Below, one piece after another: positions 30,991 through 42,895 of a DNA stretch of 64,000 nt. The position numbers and the translations under genes were made by a program. The stretch covers positions 82,316,020-82,380,019 of the forward strand of contig CM054058.1 of NCBI GenBank assembly GCA_028641055.1, written 5' to 3'. The notes under the pieces were generated by a model. It saw nothing but the letters and a program-made list of their open reading frames with translations. It ran no database searches and had not been told where the DNA came from. This DNA comes from Alopecurus myosuroides. Its lineage: Eukaryota; Streptophyta; Magnoliopsida; Poales; Poaceae. Position 1 is the first letter of the stretch; each line of letters starts with the position of its first letter.

Positions 30991-33570
30991 AATTAATTAG
31001 AGATAATATAATTCAAAATGATCCATTAAACATGATCCATTCAACAAAGTTTGGTAATTCTTCCCTTGTGTCCCCGCTTTCTTACGATTTGGACGTATCC
31101 ATGGAGCATCCTCATCATTTAACTTAATGCTTGGGTCAGAGTTCACTTTGAAGGGCGGAATTTCACCAAACATATTATAATCTTCTGACATGTCTGTCTT
31201 GTCCTCCACTCCCACGATGTTTCTTTTCCCTGAAAGAACAATGTGACGCTTTGGATCATCGCATGATGCACTGATCATTTTCTTATCTTTCCGTTTCCTC
31301 GGTTTGCTACTCATGTCCTTCAAATAGAAAACCTGAGCGACATCTTTGGCTAGGACGAATGGTTCGTCAAGGTAACCAAGATTGTCGAAATCCACCATTG
31401 TCATTCCGTATTGCTCGTCCACCTTTACCCCACCTCCTGTTAGCTTGAACCATTTGCACCGGAACAAAGGGACCTTAAAATAGGGTCCATAGTCAAGTTC
31501 CCATATCTCCTCTATGTAACCATAATATGTGACCTTTTGCCCAATCTCGGTTGCTGCATCAAAGCGGACACCACTGTTTTGGTTGGTGCTCTTTTTATCT
31601 TGGGAGATCGTGTAAAATGTATTCCCATTAATCTCGTACCCTTGGAAAGTCGTTATAGTCGAAGATGGTGTCTTGGCCAACATGTACAGCTGATCTCCAA
31701 CATCATTGTCATTCATTAAATGTTTTCGCAACCAACTGCCGAAAGTCTCCATGTGGGCCTTTCTAATCCATGATTCAGTCTTCCCCGGGTTGTTCGAGCG
31801 TAAAATATTCTTGTGTTGCTCGAAATACGGAGCCGCCAAGCTCGAATTTTGCAGAACTGTGTAGTGTGCTTCAGTCATAGAATGACCGTCCATACATATC
31901 GTTGATTTCCTTCCGATCGTGCCTTTTCCACTTAGTCTCCCCTCGTGCCGCGATTGACGAATACCAATCGGCTTAAGGTCAGGAACATAGTCAATACAGA
32001 ACTCAATTACCTCCTCATTTCCATAGCCCTTTACGATGCTTCCTTCTGGCCTAGCACGGTTACGAACATATTTCTTTAATACTCCCATAAACCTCTCGAA
32101 GGGGAACATATTGTGTAGAAATACAGGACCGAGAATGGAAATCTCTTCGACTAGGTGGACCAGGAGGTGCGTCATAATATTGAAGAAGGATGGTGGAAAC
32201 AACAACTCAAAACTGACAAGACATTGGACCACATCGTTTTGTAACCGTGGTAGATCTTCTGGACTGATTACCTTCTGAGAGATTGCATTGAGGAATGCAC
32301 ATAGCTTCACAATGGCTACTCGAACATTTTCCTGTAGGAGGCCCCTCAAAGCAATCGGAAGCAATTGCGTCATAATCACGTGGCAGTCGTGAGACTTCAG
32401 GTTTTGGAACTTTTTGTCCGCAATGTTTATTATTCCCTTTATATTCGACGAGAAGCCAGACGGGACCTTTATACTGCTCAAGCATTCAAAAAAAATGACC
32501 TTCTCTTCTTTCGTAAGAGCGTAGCTGGCACGACCTTGAAACCATTCCGGATGCCGGTCATCTGGGTCTTTCAAAAGTTGCTGATCCTGCCGTGCTTCCT
32601 TTGTATCATTTGTCTTCCCATACACGCCCAAGAAGCTTAGCAGGTTCACGCAAACATTCTTCGTAACATGCATCACGTCGATTGCAGAGCGGACATCTAG
32701 GACTTTCCAATACTGTAGCTCCCAAAATATCGATTTCTTTTTCCACATGGGTACGTGCCCGTCAACTCCCTGCGGAACTGATTGTCCGCCAAGACCCTTT
32801 CCAAAGATGACTTTCAAATCCTTGACCATATCAAATATCTCAGCTCCAGTACGTTCCGCAGGCTTCGGCCGGTGATCTGCCTTGCCGTTGAAATGCTTGC
32901 CTTTCTTTCTTACGTTATGATTTCGGGGAAGAAATCGACGATGACCCAGGTACACGTTCTTCCTACAGTTATCCAAAAATACACTTTCAGTCTCATGTAA
33001 GCAGTGCGTGCATGCTTTGTATCCCTTATTTGACTGTCCAGAAAGGTTACTGAGAGCAGGCCAATCGTTGATGGTTACAAAAAGCAACGCTCGTAGGTTA
33101 AATTCCTCTTCTTTGTGCTCATCCCACACAGGTACACCAGGTTTGCCCCACAATTGTAAAAGTTCATCAACTAATGGCCTTAGGTACACATCGATGTCGT
33201 TGCCGGGTTGCTTCGGACCTTGGATGAGCACTGGCATCATAATGAACTTCCGCTTCATGCACAACCAAGGAGGAAGGTTGTAGATGCATAGAGTCACGGG
33301 CCAGGTGCTATGGCTGGAGCTCTGCTCGCCAAAAGGATTCATGCCATCAGTACTTAGACCAAATCTTATGTTCCTTGCGTCAGCTGCAAAATCTTTGAAC
33401 TCTCTGTCGATCTTTCTCCATTGCGTTCCATCAGCGGGGTGTCTCAACTCCCCGTCGGACTTACGGTCCTCTTTGTGCCATCGCAACAACTTGGCATGAT
33501 CTTTGTTCCTGAACAGGCGTTTCAACCGAGGTATTATAGGAGCATACCACATCACCTTGGCGGGAACCCT

Positions 33571-36500
33571 TGTAACGCCCGGGGGTTTCGCCCCCCCCCC
33601 CCCCCCCCAAATAGAATTGTTTGTTTGTTTCGTTTTTCATCATGGCATCGTGCATTGCATCTTATTTTGAAAACATCTATTTTCCTTCACAAATTTTAAA
33701 TCAACTAAATTGCAGAAAATTCCATTTGTTTGAGCTTGTCTATTATTCCCTAAATCCATTTGTGTTGTTTTCTGAAAAATAATAAATTACAACAGAAAAA
33801 AAAAATGTTTGGTTGGGTGGCAGCCAACCGGCCAGGCCCTAGTGGCCCAACCGGAGGCCACCAACCCAACCCCAAACCCTAACACCACGCACACAACGCA
33901 CCCACCACACAGCACACACGCACCCAACACCCAACTCACGCAACGCACACGGACCACACACACACAGCCGCCAGGAGGGGATCGTTCGATCCCCTCGACA
34001 CCTTCCTCGTCTGCCTTCCTCGCTAGCGACGGCAGGAGGCCATGCTCCGCTCGCCTGCCTCTCCCTTGCCTCCTTCCTCCCGAGACCGCCCGCCGGAGCT
34101 CCGCCGCGCGTCCTCTCCTACCGCCGGCCGCCGCGCCCAGCCACCGGCGCCTCCTCCCTGCCGCGGCCACGGACGGCCGGGGCCCCTTCCCCACCTCGCC
34201 GTCCCCCTCCCCTTCAATTTCCCGCGCATGGAAGCGCTGCCGGCCGCCGCCGTTCGTCCTCCTTTCCGGCCGAGGGCCGCCGTCGCCGCTGCTCCCTGCG
34301 AGGATGGCCGCCGGCCGCTCTCCTCCTGCCGCCCTCTCACGTCACCTCCTCGGCCACGCCCGGCCGCAACCGGAGCTGCTCCCAAGCCCCTCCTCCATCA
34401 TCCCGCCAAGGGCCGGCGAGCCCCGGCGCCGTCCCCGTCGACCAGGAGGCAGCGCCCCGCGCAAGGACCCCAACTTGCAGCGCCCCCCGTCTCCGTCCTT
34501 GACATGCACGCCACCTCCATGTTGACGCCCTCCAGGTGTTTGATGTATTGCCTTCAAGGTGTGCAACGCCTCTCCGTCCACACCAGGATCCGCTCTGTTG
34601 TCCCCTTCATCCGTGAACGACCATCGGTGCACCGAGGTCTTCTACACTTGAAGGCCTATAATTTTTGTGGTGACCGCCTTCGTGTGTGTCCACGTGAACC
34701 TGGCAAGCTTCTCGGCGACAAGTCCGAACACCGGAACTCCAAGTTCGACACCGACATGTACCTCGTCGACGAGTTCTTCGCTGACAAGTACCGCTACATC
34801 GAGCTATGAACGACCACTATCTCCACCGTGTCCGTTTTGCGTTGGCCGCCTTCGTGCGCGCCCGAGGACCGGAGAGCCGCCAAGTTCGCCATCGACCTCG
34901 AAGACAAGGATATAGCGGTTCGCCCACGACTACTACGCCTACTTCGACTACGGAACGGGAACGACGACGTGAACGACTACTTCCGCTACTACATCGACAT
35001 CGGAACGTCTACGCCCCGACGTCGACTACTTCCTCTACCCGAAGACGTCGACTACGCCTACTTCCTCTACGATACGATGATCTCGGCTTCGACTAGTTCC
35101 CCCGTCGGAACGAGAACGGCTACTTCCCCTACGTCGATTACTTCCACTACCACGTCTACTTCCTCCACGTCCGAAGTTTCCGGCGTTAACCCCGGCGATC
35201 CTCTTCCCAACGTGCGAACCCAAACCCCAACCCCTATACCTATGCCCTATTTTCTATAACATATCAACTATATTTAAAATGTCATCGCATCATGTTGCAT
35301 CGCATTTGGTGGGTTCGGGTAATAGTAATGACACCTAATAATTAAATATGGAATGTGTTGGGGATGTTGTTATATAATTGTCCCTATTCCATTTAACATT
35401 GACTAGCTCATTTTTATCTTGTTTTTGCCATGTTAAATCAACATTTAATATTGTGGGTAGATAAACAACTTGAACCAATCTTTATTTCTCCGGACTCCGG
35501 TTCCGATTAAATTACTTAAGTTGTTTCCCCTGTTGCATCTTGCCATGTCATGCATATAAACTAGGATCATGATGTATCTTTTGCCGTAGTAGTAATTGTT
35601 GCATCCGGTGTTTGTTCGAGGTTCATTGCTTCTTCCCGGATAGGACGTTGAGATGATGTGAGCAACGACAAGTTCTGCTACCCTTGCGGGATCTCAGGCA
35701 AGTATACTCACTTGCTGCCATATGGCTGCCTTTCATCACTTGTTACCGATTCTTTCCGTTGATTCTTTTCTGCTAGCCTTAGTAGTAGTTGTTTCTGTTG
35801 CGAACCCATCACATGAATCCCTTAACCTTGATATTGCCTCACCTCCCTACCTATAACCATCGTTTGTTGCCCGTGTCTTACTATCATGCTTAGGTTGTTG
35901 TGCTCGAGTCTGTTACCCGTTACTTTCTGTTATTACTTCGTTATGTTCTGGGGGCTCGATGTTTAATCAATCAATCAATCCTGCTAATGTTACTATTAAT
36001 AATAAATTTGATGATAAGGCACCGGCAGGAGGCCCTTTGTGGTTTTGAGGCCTGCTAGTGTCGACCCTAATAGGAAAAGGGTCTTGTCTACTGATCCATG
36101 ATGAGCGCACTACCCGCATGTGGGAAGCGAGTATGGGCGCCCCCCTCAACTGACTCGATTCGCATCTCGTCCAAATCGCCGTACTAGTTCGGGTGTTCCA
36201 TTTGCTGCATCATATGCAGGTACGAACCCTTGGCGCCAGGGTGGAACTTTTGTAGTCGGCATTTAGGGCGGCGTGGTCTTCCAGTGCTATGAGGGTCCTC
36301 CTTTTCTTCGGGGGGCTCGATTAGCCGCGCACGCACAGCACGCGGTGCTTTGGGCTTGATGCGAAGAAGGGTTGGTTGTGTAGAGTACCTCGCTTGGTGG
36401 GTTAGCTCCCCATCTGGCGGGTTATTCTTGCGTGTACGGCTAAATTGGTGCAACCCTGCAGGGATAATCTTCTCGAGAAGCCGTGTTTTCCGCGGTTATG

Positions 36501-37307
36501 GATTACTTGGTGAAAGTACTGGCTAACAAGTACTCAGGACAACTTAAACATAATGATCAAACATGTTACACCCAATGATTAACAACCTGACTAGTAATAG
36601 GTTTATTCATACAATAACTTGAATCACCTCTAATACAACTGTGTGAGTTATCCTCGGATTGCTTCTTCGGATAAGGGGCGAGATCCAGGGTGGGTTTGTC
36701 TGGAGTTACTTTCAGTTGGTTACAACACTCGATCTTATCTTCTTTCTGTTAGCCGGAAGTTGTAGCATCTCTCTGTAGTTGGTTAGTGCAGCCTGCTGTC
36801 GCTTATTTGCAATAACCCCTTCCTTTCCGTTGATCCTAAAGTATTTGTATCTGGTGATGACTGGCTACGCCGGTATCTTGTGAGTATGGGTTTTATCCCC
36901 CTTGCCAGTACTTAACCGTACTGACCCACGAATCTCTTTCGTGGCTGCAAATTCCAACTTGCAGTCAACAGGTTTGAAGTCTGACGACGTTAGCTTGGGA
37001 ATCCCTCCGGCTTGGCCTGGGCAGGGATTGGACGCTCTCGGTTATCTTCAGGACTCTTAGTCCAATTTGGATCTTGTCCGTAGACGGACGATATGTTGTT
37101 TCTTCCGCTGTTATTTTGGATCTTTGTAATGTATCAGTTGTAACCCTGGCTCGTTTGAGTCATCTTTTATCTATCTGTTCTGTTGTAATTGTGGAATATT
37201 CGTGAACTATTGTAATGTTATCACAAGTGGCCACCTGGAATCGGTTATTATGTGGATTTTGGCGGGAATGCTGAAATCTGCATAGTGCTCGATCTCGGGG
37301 CGTCACA
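33571..37307 (+). repeat. 5' LTR of LTR retrotransposon 2
   Basis: 3737 bp, starting TGTAACGCCCGGGGG and ending GGCGTCACA. Near its start GGGGGTTTCGCCCCC forms a tight hairpin followed by an 18-C run. 33900-34600 is GC-rich and open in several frames, but the peptides are low-complexity (S/P/R) and repeat in all frames, so no gene is called. Confidence 0.95.
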
Positions 37308-37808
37308 AATGGTATCAGAGCCTTGGTTCCGATTCCCGGGATTGTTTCGATACGAATGGTTATCGAAGCAACGGGTCCGCAAAGCCTGTAGGATAACCTC
37401 GCTAACGGTTGTTGTTTCTAGAATGTCAAAAACTATTTCTGCTAAACTATTTTGGAAAAACATCTCAATAGGATTCTTGTTTTCTCCTTATCCATATTCT
37501 ATTTCCCCTCCCATCTTATTTGTTTTGGAGTCTACTCTCGTACTCAATCTTTCAAAGTGTTAGGATCCCACGTGGGTGGACGTTTTCTGAGCCTTTAACC
37601 TAATAGGTTCGATCATCGGAAGATTCCTGGTGGAAGAACATCGTCGTCACTCCGAGCAAGAATCTCTTGTTAGTGGTGTCGAGAAGCCCTTGTTAGTGGT
37701 GTCGAGGAGATCAGCTGGAAGCATGAAGAATCGATAGTCGAACTTCTGTCCCCTCCCGGGTTAGTAGGTGGATTGCGAGGGCGCAATCCCCTTGTTAGTG
37801 GTGTCGGC
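37308..37808 (+). other. Reduced internal domain of LTR retrotransposon 2
   Basis: The primer site TGGTATCAGAGCC is at 37310-37322. Near the right end the phrase CTTGTTAGTGGTGTCG occurs three times (about 37665, 37690 and 37792). No purine tract precedes the 3' LTR (text before it: AGTGGTGTCGGC). Confidence 0.88.
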
Positions 37809-40800
37809 TGTAACGCCCGGGGGTTTCGCCCCCCCCCCCCCCCCAAATAGAATTGTTTGTTTGTTTCGTTTTTCATCATGGCATCGTGCATTGCATCTTA
37901 TTTTGAAAACATCTATTTTCCTTCACAAATTTTAAATCAACTAAATTGCAGAAAATTCCATTTGTTTGAGCTTGTCTATTATTCCCTAAATCCATTTGTG
38001 TTGTTTTCTGAAAAATAATAAATTACAACAGAAAAAAAAATGTTTGGTTGGGTGGCAGCCAACCGGCCAGGCCCTAGTGGCCCAACCGGAGGCCACCAAC
38101 CCAACCCCAAACCCTAACACCACGCACACAACGCACCCACCACACAGCACACACGCACCCAACACCCAACTCACGCAACGCACACGGACCACACACACAC
38201 AGCCGCCAGGAGGGGATCGTTCGATCCCCTCGACACCTTCCTCGTCTGCCTTCCTCGCTAGCGACGGCAGGAGGCCATGCTCCGCTCGCCTGCCTCTCCC
38301 TTGCCTCCTTCCTCCCGAGACCGCCCGCCGGAGCTCCGCCGCGCGTCCTCTCCTACCGCCGGCCGCCGCGCCCAGCCACCGGCGCCTCCTCCCTGCCGCG
38401 GCCACGGACGGCCGGGGCCCCTTCCCCACCTCGCCGTCCCCCTCCCCTTCAATTTCCCGCGCATGGAAGCGCTGCCGGCCGCCGCCGTTCGTCCTCCTTT
38501 CCGGCCGAGGGCCGCTGTCGCCGCTGCTCCCTGCGAGGATGGCCGCCGGCCGCTCTCCTCCTGCCGCCCTCTCACGTCACCTCCTCGGCCACGCCCGGCC
38601 GCAACCGGAGCTGCTCCCAAGCCCCTCCTCCATCATCCCGCCAAGGGCCGGCGAGCCCCGGCGCCGTCCCCGTCGACCAGGAGGCAGCGCCCCGCGCAAG
38701 GACCCCAACTTGCAGCGCCCCCCGTCTCCGTCCTTGACATGCACGCCACCTCCATGTTGACGCCCTCCAGGTGTTTGATGTATTGCCTTCAAGGTGTGCA
38801 ACGCCTCTCCGTCCACACCAGGATCCGCTCTGTTGTCCCCTTCATCCGTGAACGACCATCGGTGCACCGAGGTCTTCTACACTTGAAGGCCTATAATTTT
38901 TGTGGTGACCGCCTTCGTGTGTGTCCACGTGAACCTGGCAAGCTTCTCGGCGACAAGTCCGAACACCGGAACTCCAAGTTCGACACCGACATGTACCTCG
39001 TCGACGAGTTCTTCGCTGACAAGTACCGCTACATCGAGCTATGAACGACCACTATCTCCACCGTGTCCGTTTTGCGTTGGCCGCCTTCGTGCGCGCCCGA
39101 GGACCGGAGAGCCGCCAAGTTCGCCATCGACCTCGAAGACAAGGATATAGCGGTTCGCCCACGACTACTACGCCTACTTCGACTACGGAACGGGAACGAC
39201 GACGTGAACGACTACTTCCGCTACTACATCGACATCGGAACGTCTACGCCCCGACGTCGACTACTTCCTCTACCCGAAGACGTCGACTACGCCTACTTCC
39301 TCTACGATACGATGATCTCAGCTTCGACTAGTTCCCCCGTCGGAACGAGAACGGCTACTTCCCCTACGTCGATTACTTCCACTACCACGTCTACTTCCTC
39401 CACGTCCGAAGTTTCCGGCGTTAACCCCGGCGATCCTCTTCCCAACGTGCGAACCCAAACCCCAACCCCTATACCTATGCCCTATTTTCTATAACATATC
39501 AACTATATTTAAAATGTCATCGCATCATGTTGCATCGCATTTGGTGGGTTCGGGTAATAGTAATGACACCTAATAATTAAATATGGAATGTGTTGGGGAT
39601 GTTGTTATATAATTGTCCCTATTCCATTTAACATTGACTAGCTCATTTTTATCTTGTTTTTGCCATGTTAAATCAACATTTAATATTGTGGGTAGATAAA
39701 CAACTTGAACCAATCTTTATTTCTCCGGACTCCGGTTCCGATTAAATTACTTAAGTTGTTTCCCCTGTTGCATCTTGCCATGTCATGCATATAAACTAGG
39801 ATCATGCTGTATCTTTTGCCGTAGTAGTAATTGTTGCATCCGGTGTTTGTTCGAGGTTCATTGCTTCTTCCCGGATAGGACGTTGAGATGATGTGAGCAA
39901 CGACAAGTTCTGCTACCTTGCGGGATCTCAGGCAAGTATACTCACTTGCTGCCATATGGCTGCCTTTCATCACTTGTTACCGATTCTTTCCGTTGATTCT
40001 TTTCTGCTAGCCTTAGTAGTAGTTGTTTCTGTTGCGAACCCATCACATGAATCCCTTAACCTTGATATTGCCTCACCTCCCTACCTATAACCATCGTTTG
40101 TTGCCCGTGTCTTACTATCATGCTTAGGTTGTTGTGCTCGAGTCTGTTACCCGTTACTTTCTGTTATTACTTCGTTATGTTCTGGGGGCTCGATGTTTAA
40201 TCAATCAATCAATCCTGCTAATGTTACTATTAATAATAAATTTGATGATAAGGCACCGGCAGGAGGCCCTTTGTGGTTTTGAGGCCTGCTAGTGTCGACC
40301 CTAATAGGAAAAGGGTCTTGTCTACTGATCCATGATGAGCGCACTACCCGCATGTGGGAAGCGAGTATGGGCGCCCCCCTCAACTGACTCGATTCGCATC
40401 TCGTCCAAATCGCCGTACTAGTTCGGGTGTTCCATTTGCTGCATCATATGCAGGTACGAACCCTTGGCGCCAGGGTGGAACTTTTGTAGTCGGCATTTAG
40501 GGCGGCGTGGTCTTCCAGTGCTATGAGGGTCCTCCTTTTCTTCGGGGGGCTCGATTAGCCGCGCACGCACAGCACGCGGTGCTTTGGGCTTGATGCGAAG
40601 AAGGGTTGGTTGTGTAGAGTACCTCGCTTGGTGGGTTAGCTCCCCATCTGGCGGGTTATTCTTGCGTGTACGGCTAAATTGGTGCAACCCTGCAGGGATA
40701 ATCTTCTCGAGAAGCCGTGTTTTCCGCGGTTATGGATTACTTGGTGAAAGTACTGGCTAACAAGTACTCATGAAAACTTAAACATAATGATCAAACATGT

Positions 40801-41541
40801 TACACCCAATGATTAACAACCTGACTAGTAATAGGTTTATTCATACAATAACTTGAATCACCTCTAATACAACTGTGTGAGTTATCCTCGGATTGCTTCT
40901 TCGGATAAGGGGCGAGATCCAGGGTGGGTTTGTCTGGAGTTACTTTCAGTTGGTTACAACACTCGATCTTATCTTCTTTCTGTTAGCCGGAAGTTGTAGC
41001 ATCTCTCTGTAGTTGGTTAGTGCAGCCTGCTGTCGCTTATTTGCAATAACCCCTTCCTTTCCGTTGATCCTAAAGTATTTGTATCTGGTGATGACTGGCT
41101 ACGCCGGTATCTTGTGAGTATGGGTTTTATCCCCCTTGCCAGTACTTAACCGTACTGACCCACGAATCTCTTTCGTGGCTGCAAATTCCAACTTGCAGTC
41201 AACAGGTTTGAAGTCTGACGACGTTAGCTTGGGAATCCCTCCGGCTTGGCCTGGGCAGGGATTGGACGCTCTCGGTTATCTTCAGGACTCTTAGTCCAAT
41301 TTGGATCTTGTCCGTAGACGGACGATATGTTGTTTCTTCCGCTGTTATTTTGGATCTTTGTAATGTATCAGTTGTAACCCTGGCTCGTTTGAGTCATCTT
41401 TTATCTATCTGTTCTGTTGTAATTGTGGAATATTCGTGAACTATTGTAATGTTATCACAAGTGGCCACCTGGAATCGGTTATTATGTGGATTTTGGCGGG
41501 AATGCTGAAATCTGCATAGTGCCCGATCTCGGGGCGTCACA
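37809..41541 (+). repeat. 3' LTR of LTR retrotransposon 2
   Basis: 3733 bp, nearly identical to the 5' LTR; the C-run is 16 instead of 18. Followed by the TSD ACCCT at 41542-41546, after which the transposase frame continues. Confidence 0.95.
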
Positions 41542-42365
41542 ACCCTCTTCCTGGGTTTCTCGCCCTCAACATCGTCACCAGGGTCATCGCCTCTGATCTT
41601 ATAACGCAATGCAGTGCATACAGGGCATTCATTCAAATCCTCGTATGCACCGCGGTAGAGGACGCAGTCGTTAATGCATGCATGTATCTTCAGAATCTCT
41701 AAACCTAGAGGGCACACAACCTTCTTTGCTTCGTACGTACTGGTGGGCAACTCGTTATTCTTCGGAAACATATTCTTCAACATTTTCAGCAAATTTTCAA
41801 ATGATGAGTCAGCTACACCTTCCCGTGCCTTCCATTTCAGCAAATCCAGTGTGCAGCCCAGCTTTTTCAGACTATTGTCGCATCCTGGGTACAGTGACTT
41901 CGTGTGATCCTCTAACATGCGATCCAAATACTCCCTCTCCTTGTCAGTTTCGCAGCGTCTCCGTGCATCAGCAATGGTCCGACCAAGATCATCAGCGGGC
42001 TCATCATGTGCCTCTTCTTCACCTTCACCAAACCCTTCCCCACCTTCAGCATCATCCTCCATGAAAGTATCACCGAAAAGGTCATGATAGTTGAAATCGA
42101 TATCATCCTCTTCTTCATCTTCTTCCATTCTAACCCCTCTTTCTCCATGCTTGGTCCAACAATTATAGCTTGGCATGAAACCGTGCTGAAGCAGGTGCAT
42201 GTGAACGACTCTTGAGGAGGAGTGACCCTTCTCATTCTTACATTCAGCACATGGGCAGATAATAAAACCTCGCTGCTTGTTCGCATTTGCCACTACGAGG
42301 AAATCTTTCAAACCCGTAGTGAACTCACCGGAGAGTCGGTTACCGTACATCCATTGCCGATTCAT

Positions 42366-42640
42366 CTGCATTATTATTATATAAAGTATATAATTAACCA
42401 TCATGCATCTGTTAAACTAACTAGCTAGCTGGAAATAATACAAATCATGAAAGGTTCAAGTTGCTAACCGCGATCACGGAGGTAAAATAAATGAAAACGC
42501 TCAAGTGTGTTTCATGCTATGGGGCATTTCATCGAACACCTTGTGTGCATAGTAGGAACCAAAAGCATACCCACCACCCCCTTGTGAATATTGTGAGCAA
42601 ATGTGGCCAAGTGCAGCGAGCTGAGTCCTATATATAGGGA
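42366..42640 (-). other. 5' flank of the transposase gene in CACTA-1
   Basis: AT-rich; on the minus strand TATATAATAATAATGCAG precedes the ATG, consistent with a leader-intron acceptor. No coding exon was recognised. Confidence 0.4.
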
Positions 42641-42644
42641 TGGG

Positions 42645-42895
42645 CCTTTAGTCCCGGTTCACCTGGACAACCGCGGCTAAAGGCCGTGGGGCCGGCCCGA
42701 GGACCTATTAGTCCCCGTTGGTCTGGCCAACTGGGACTAAAGCCCCTCCCCTCCGCCAGCTGTGGGCCGAGCGCGCTGGGCCCAGACTATTGGTCGCGGG
42801 TCTCGTCCCGAACCGTGACTAAAGACCCCTATGGTCGCGGGTCCATTATTTTGGGGACTAATGGGGGCGTACCGAAGGCCTATTTTCTACCAGTG
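42645..42895. repeat. CACTA-1 right subterminal repeats and TIR
   Basis: CCTTTAGTCCCGGTT / GGGACTAAAG motifs in alternating orientation, then the TIR ending CTACCAGTG at 42895 and the TSD TAA. Confidence 0.88.

Larger units (their letters stand above)
33571..41541 (+). mobile_element. LTR retrotransposon 2: 3.7-kb LTRs, ~0.5-kb interior
   Basis: TSD ACCCT at 33566-33570 and 41542-41546; ends TGTAACGCCC ... GGGGCGTCACA form a ~10-bp imperfect inverted repeat. LTRs are 33571-37307 and 37809-41541 and differ at only about eight to ten places by eye. The 501-bp interior has a tRNA-Met primer site but no clear polypurine tract and no coding capacity. It must depend on other elements for proteins. 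Orientation (+) is set by the primer site. It interrupts the TNP2 transposase gene. Confidence 0.95.
30997..42365 (-). pseudogene. TNP2-type CACTA transposase, split by LTR retrotransposon 2
   Basis: The minus-strand start ATG at 42365-42363 (just after TGCAG, a possible leader-intron acceptor) begins MNRQWMYGNRLSGEF, the transposase-associated N-terminal domain with CPCAEC zinc-like cysteines. The frame runs to 41542, is broken by the nested element, and resumes at 33570 to the stop at 30997. The two parts share the 5-bp TSD. Without insert and TSD the frame length is exactly divisible by three, giving about 1130 residues. The second part holds the Transposase_21 (TNP2) core: GLSTDGMNPF with the first catalytic-type Asp (about residue 348), WPALSNLSGQ, CTHC and IDVMHVTKNV, then the DUF4218/DUF4216-like regions (YEINGNTFYT, FDNLGYL). 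The protein would cut CACTA ends. No other lesion was seen, so the insertion is the inactivating event. Confidence 0.93.
21956..42895 (-). mobile_element. CACTA-1: 20.9-kb En/Spm-type DNA transposon with cargo
   Basis: Terminal inverted repeats CACTGGTAGAAAATAGGCC (21956-21974) and its reverse complement (42877-42895) are perfect over 19 bp. TAA is duplicated at 21953-21955 and 42896-42898; 3 bp is the CACTA rule. Removing the nested LTR retrotransposon leaves an element of about 12.96 kb. It encodes, on the minus strand, a Ulp1-containing accessory protein and a TNP2 transposase. Between them it carries an AP2/ERF gene (+) and two copies of an unknown gene. Subterminal arrays of CTTTAGTCCCGG hairpins are present at both ends and also internally. 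Confidence 0.97.

Noticed and set aside
31537..33499. Plus-strand frames over the transposase region
   Set aside because: These are opposite-strand shadows of the TNP2-type transposase gene.
34042..34809. Long GC-rich open frame (255 codons), repeated at 38277-39044
   Set aside because: It lies inside the two LTRs of retrotransposon 2, overlaps open frames in other phases and on the other strand, and is S/P/R-rich with no domain. Base composition explains it.
37308..37563. A tRNA gene suggested by GGTTCCGATTCCCGGG next to TGGTATCAGAGCC
   Set aside because: The text is a retrotransposon primer site plus chance B-box similarity. No A box or cloverleaf could be built.
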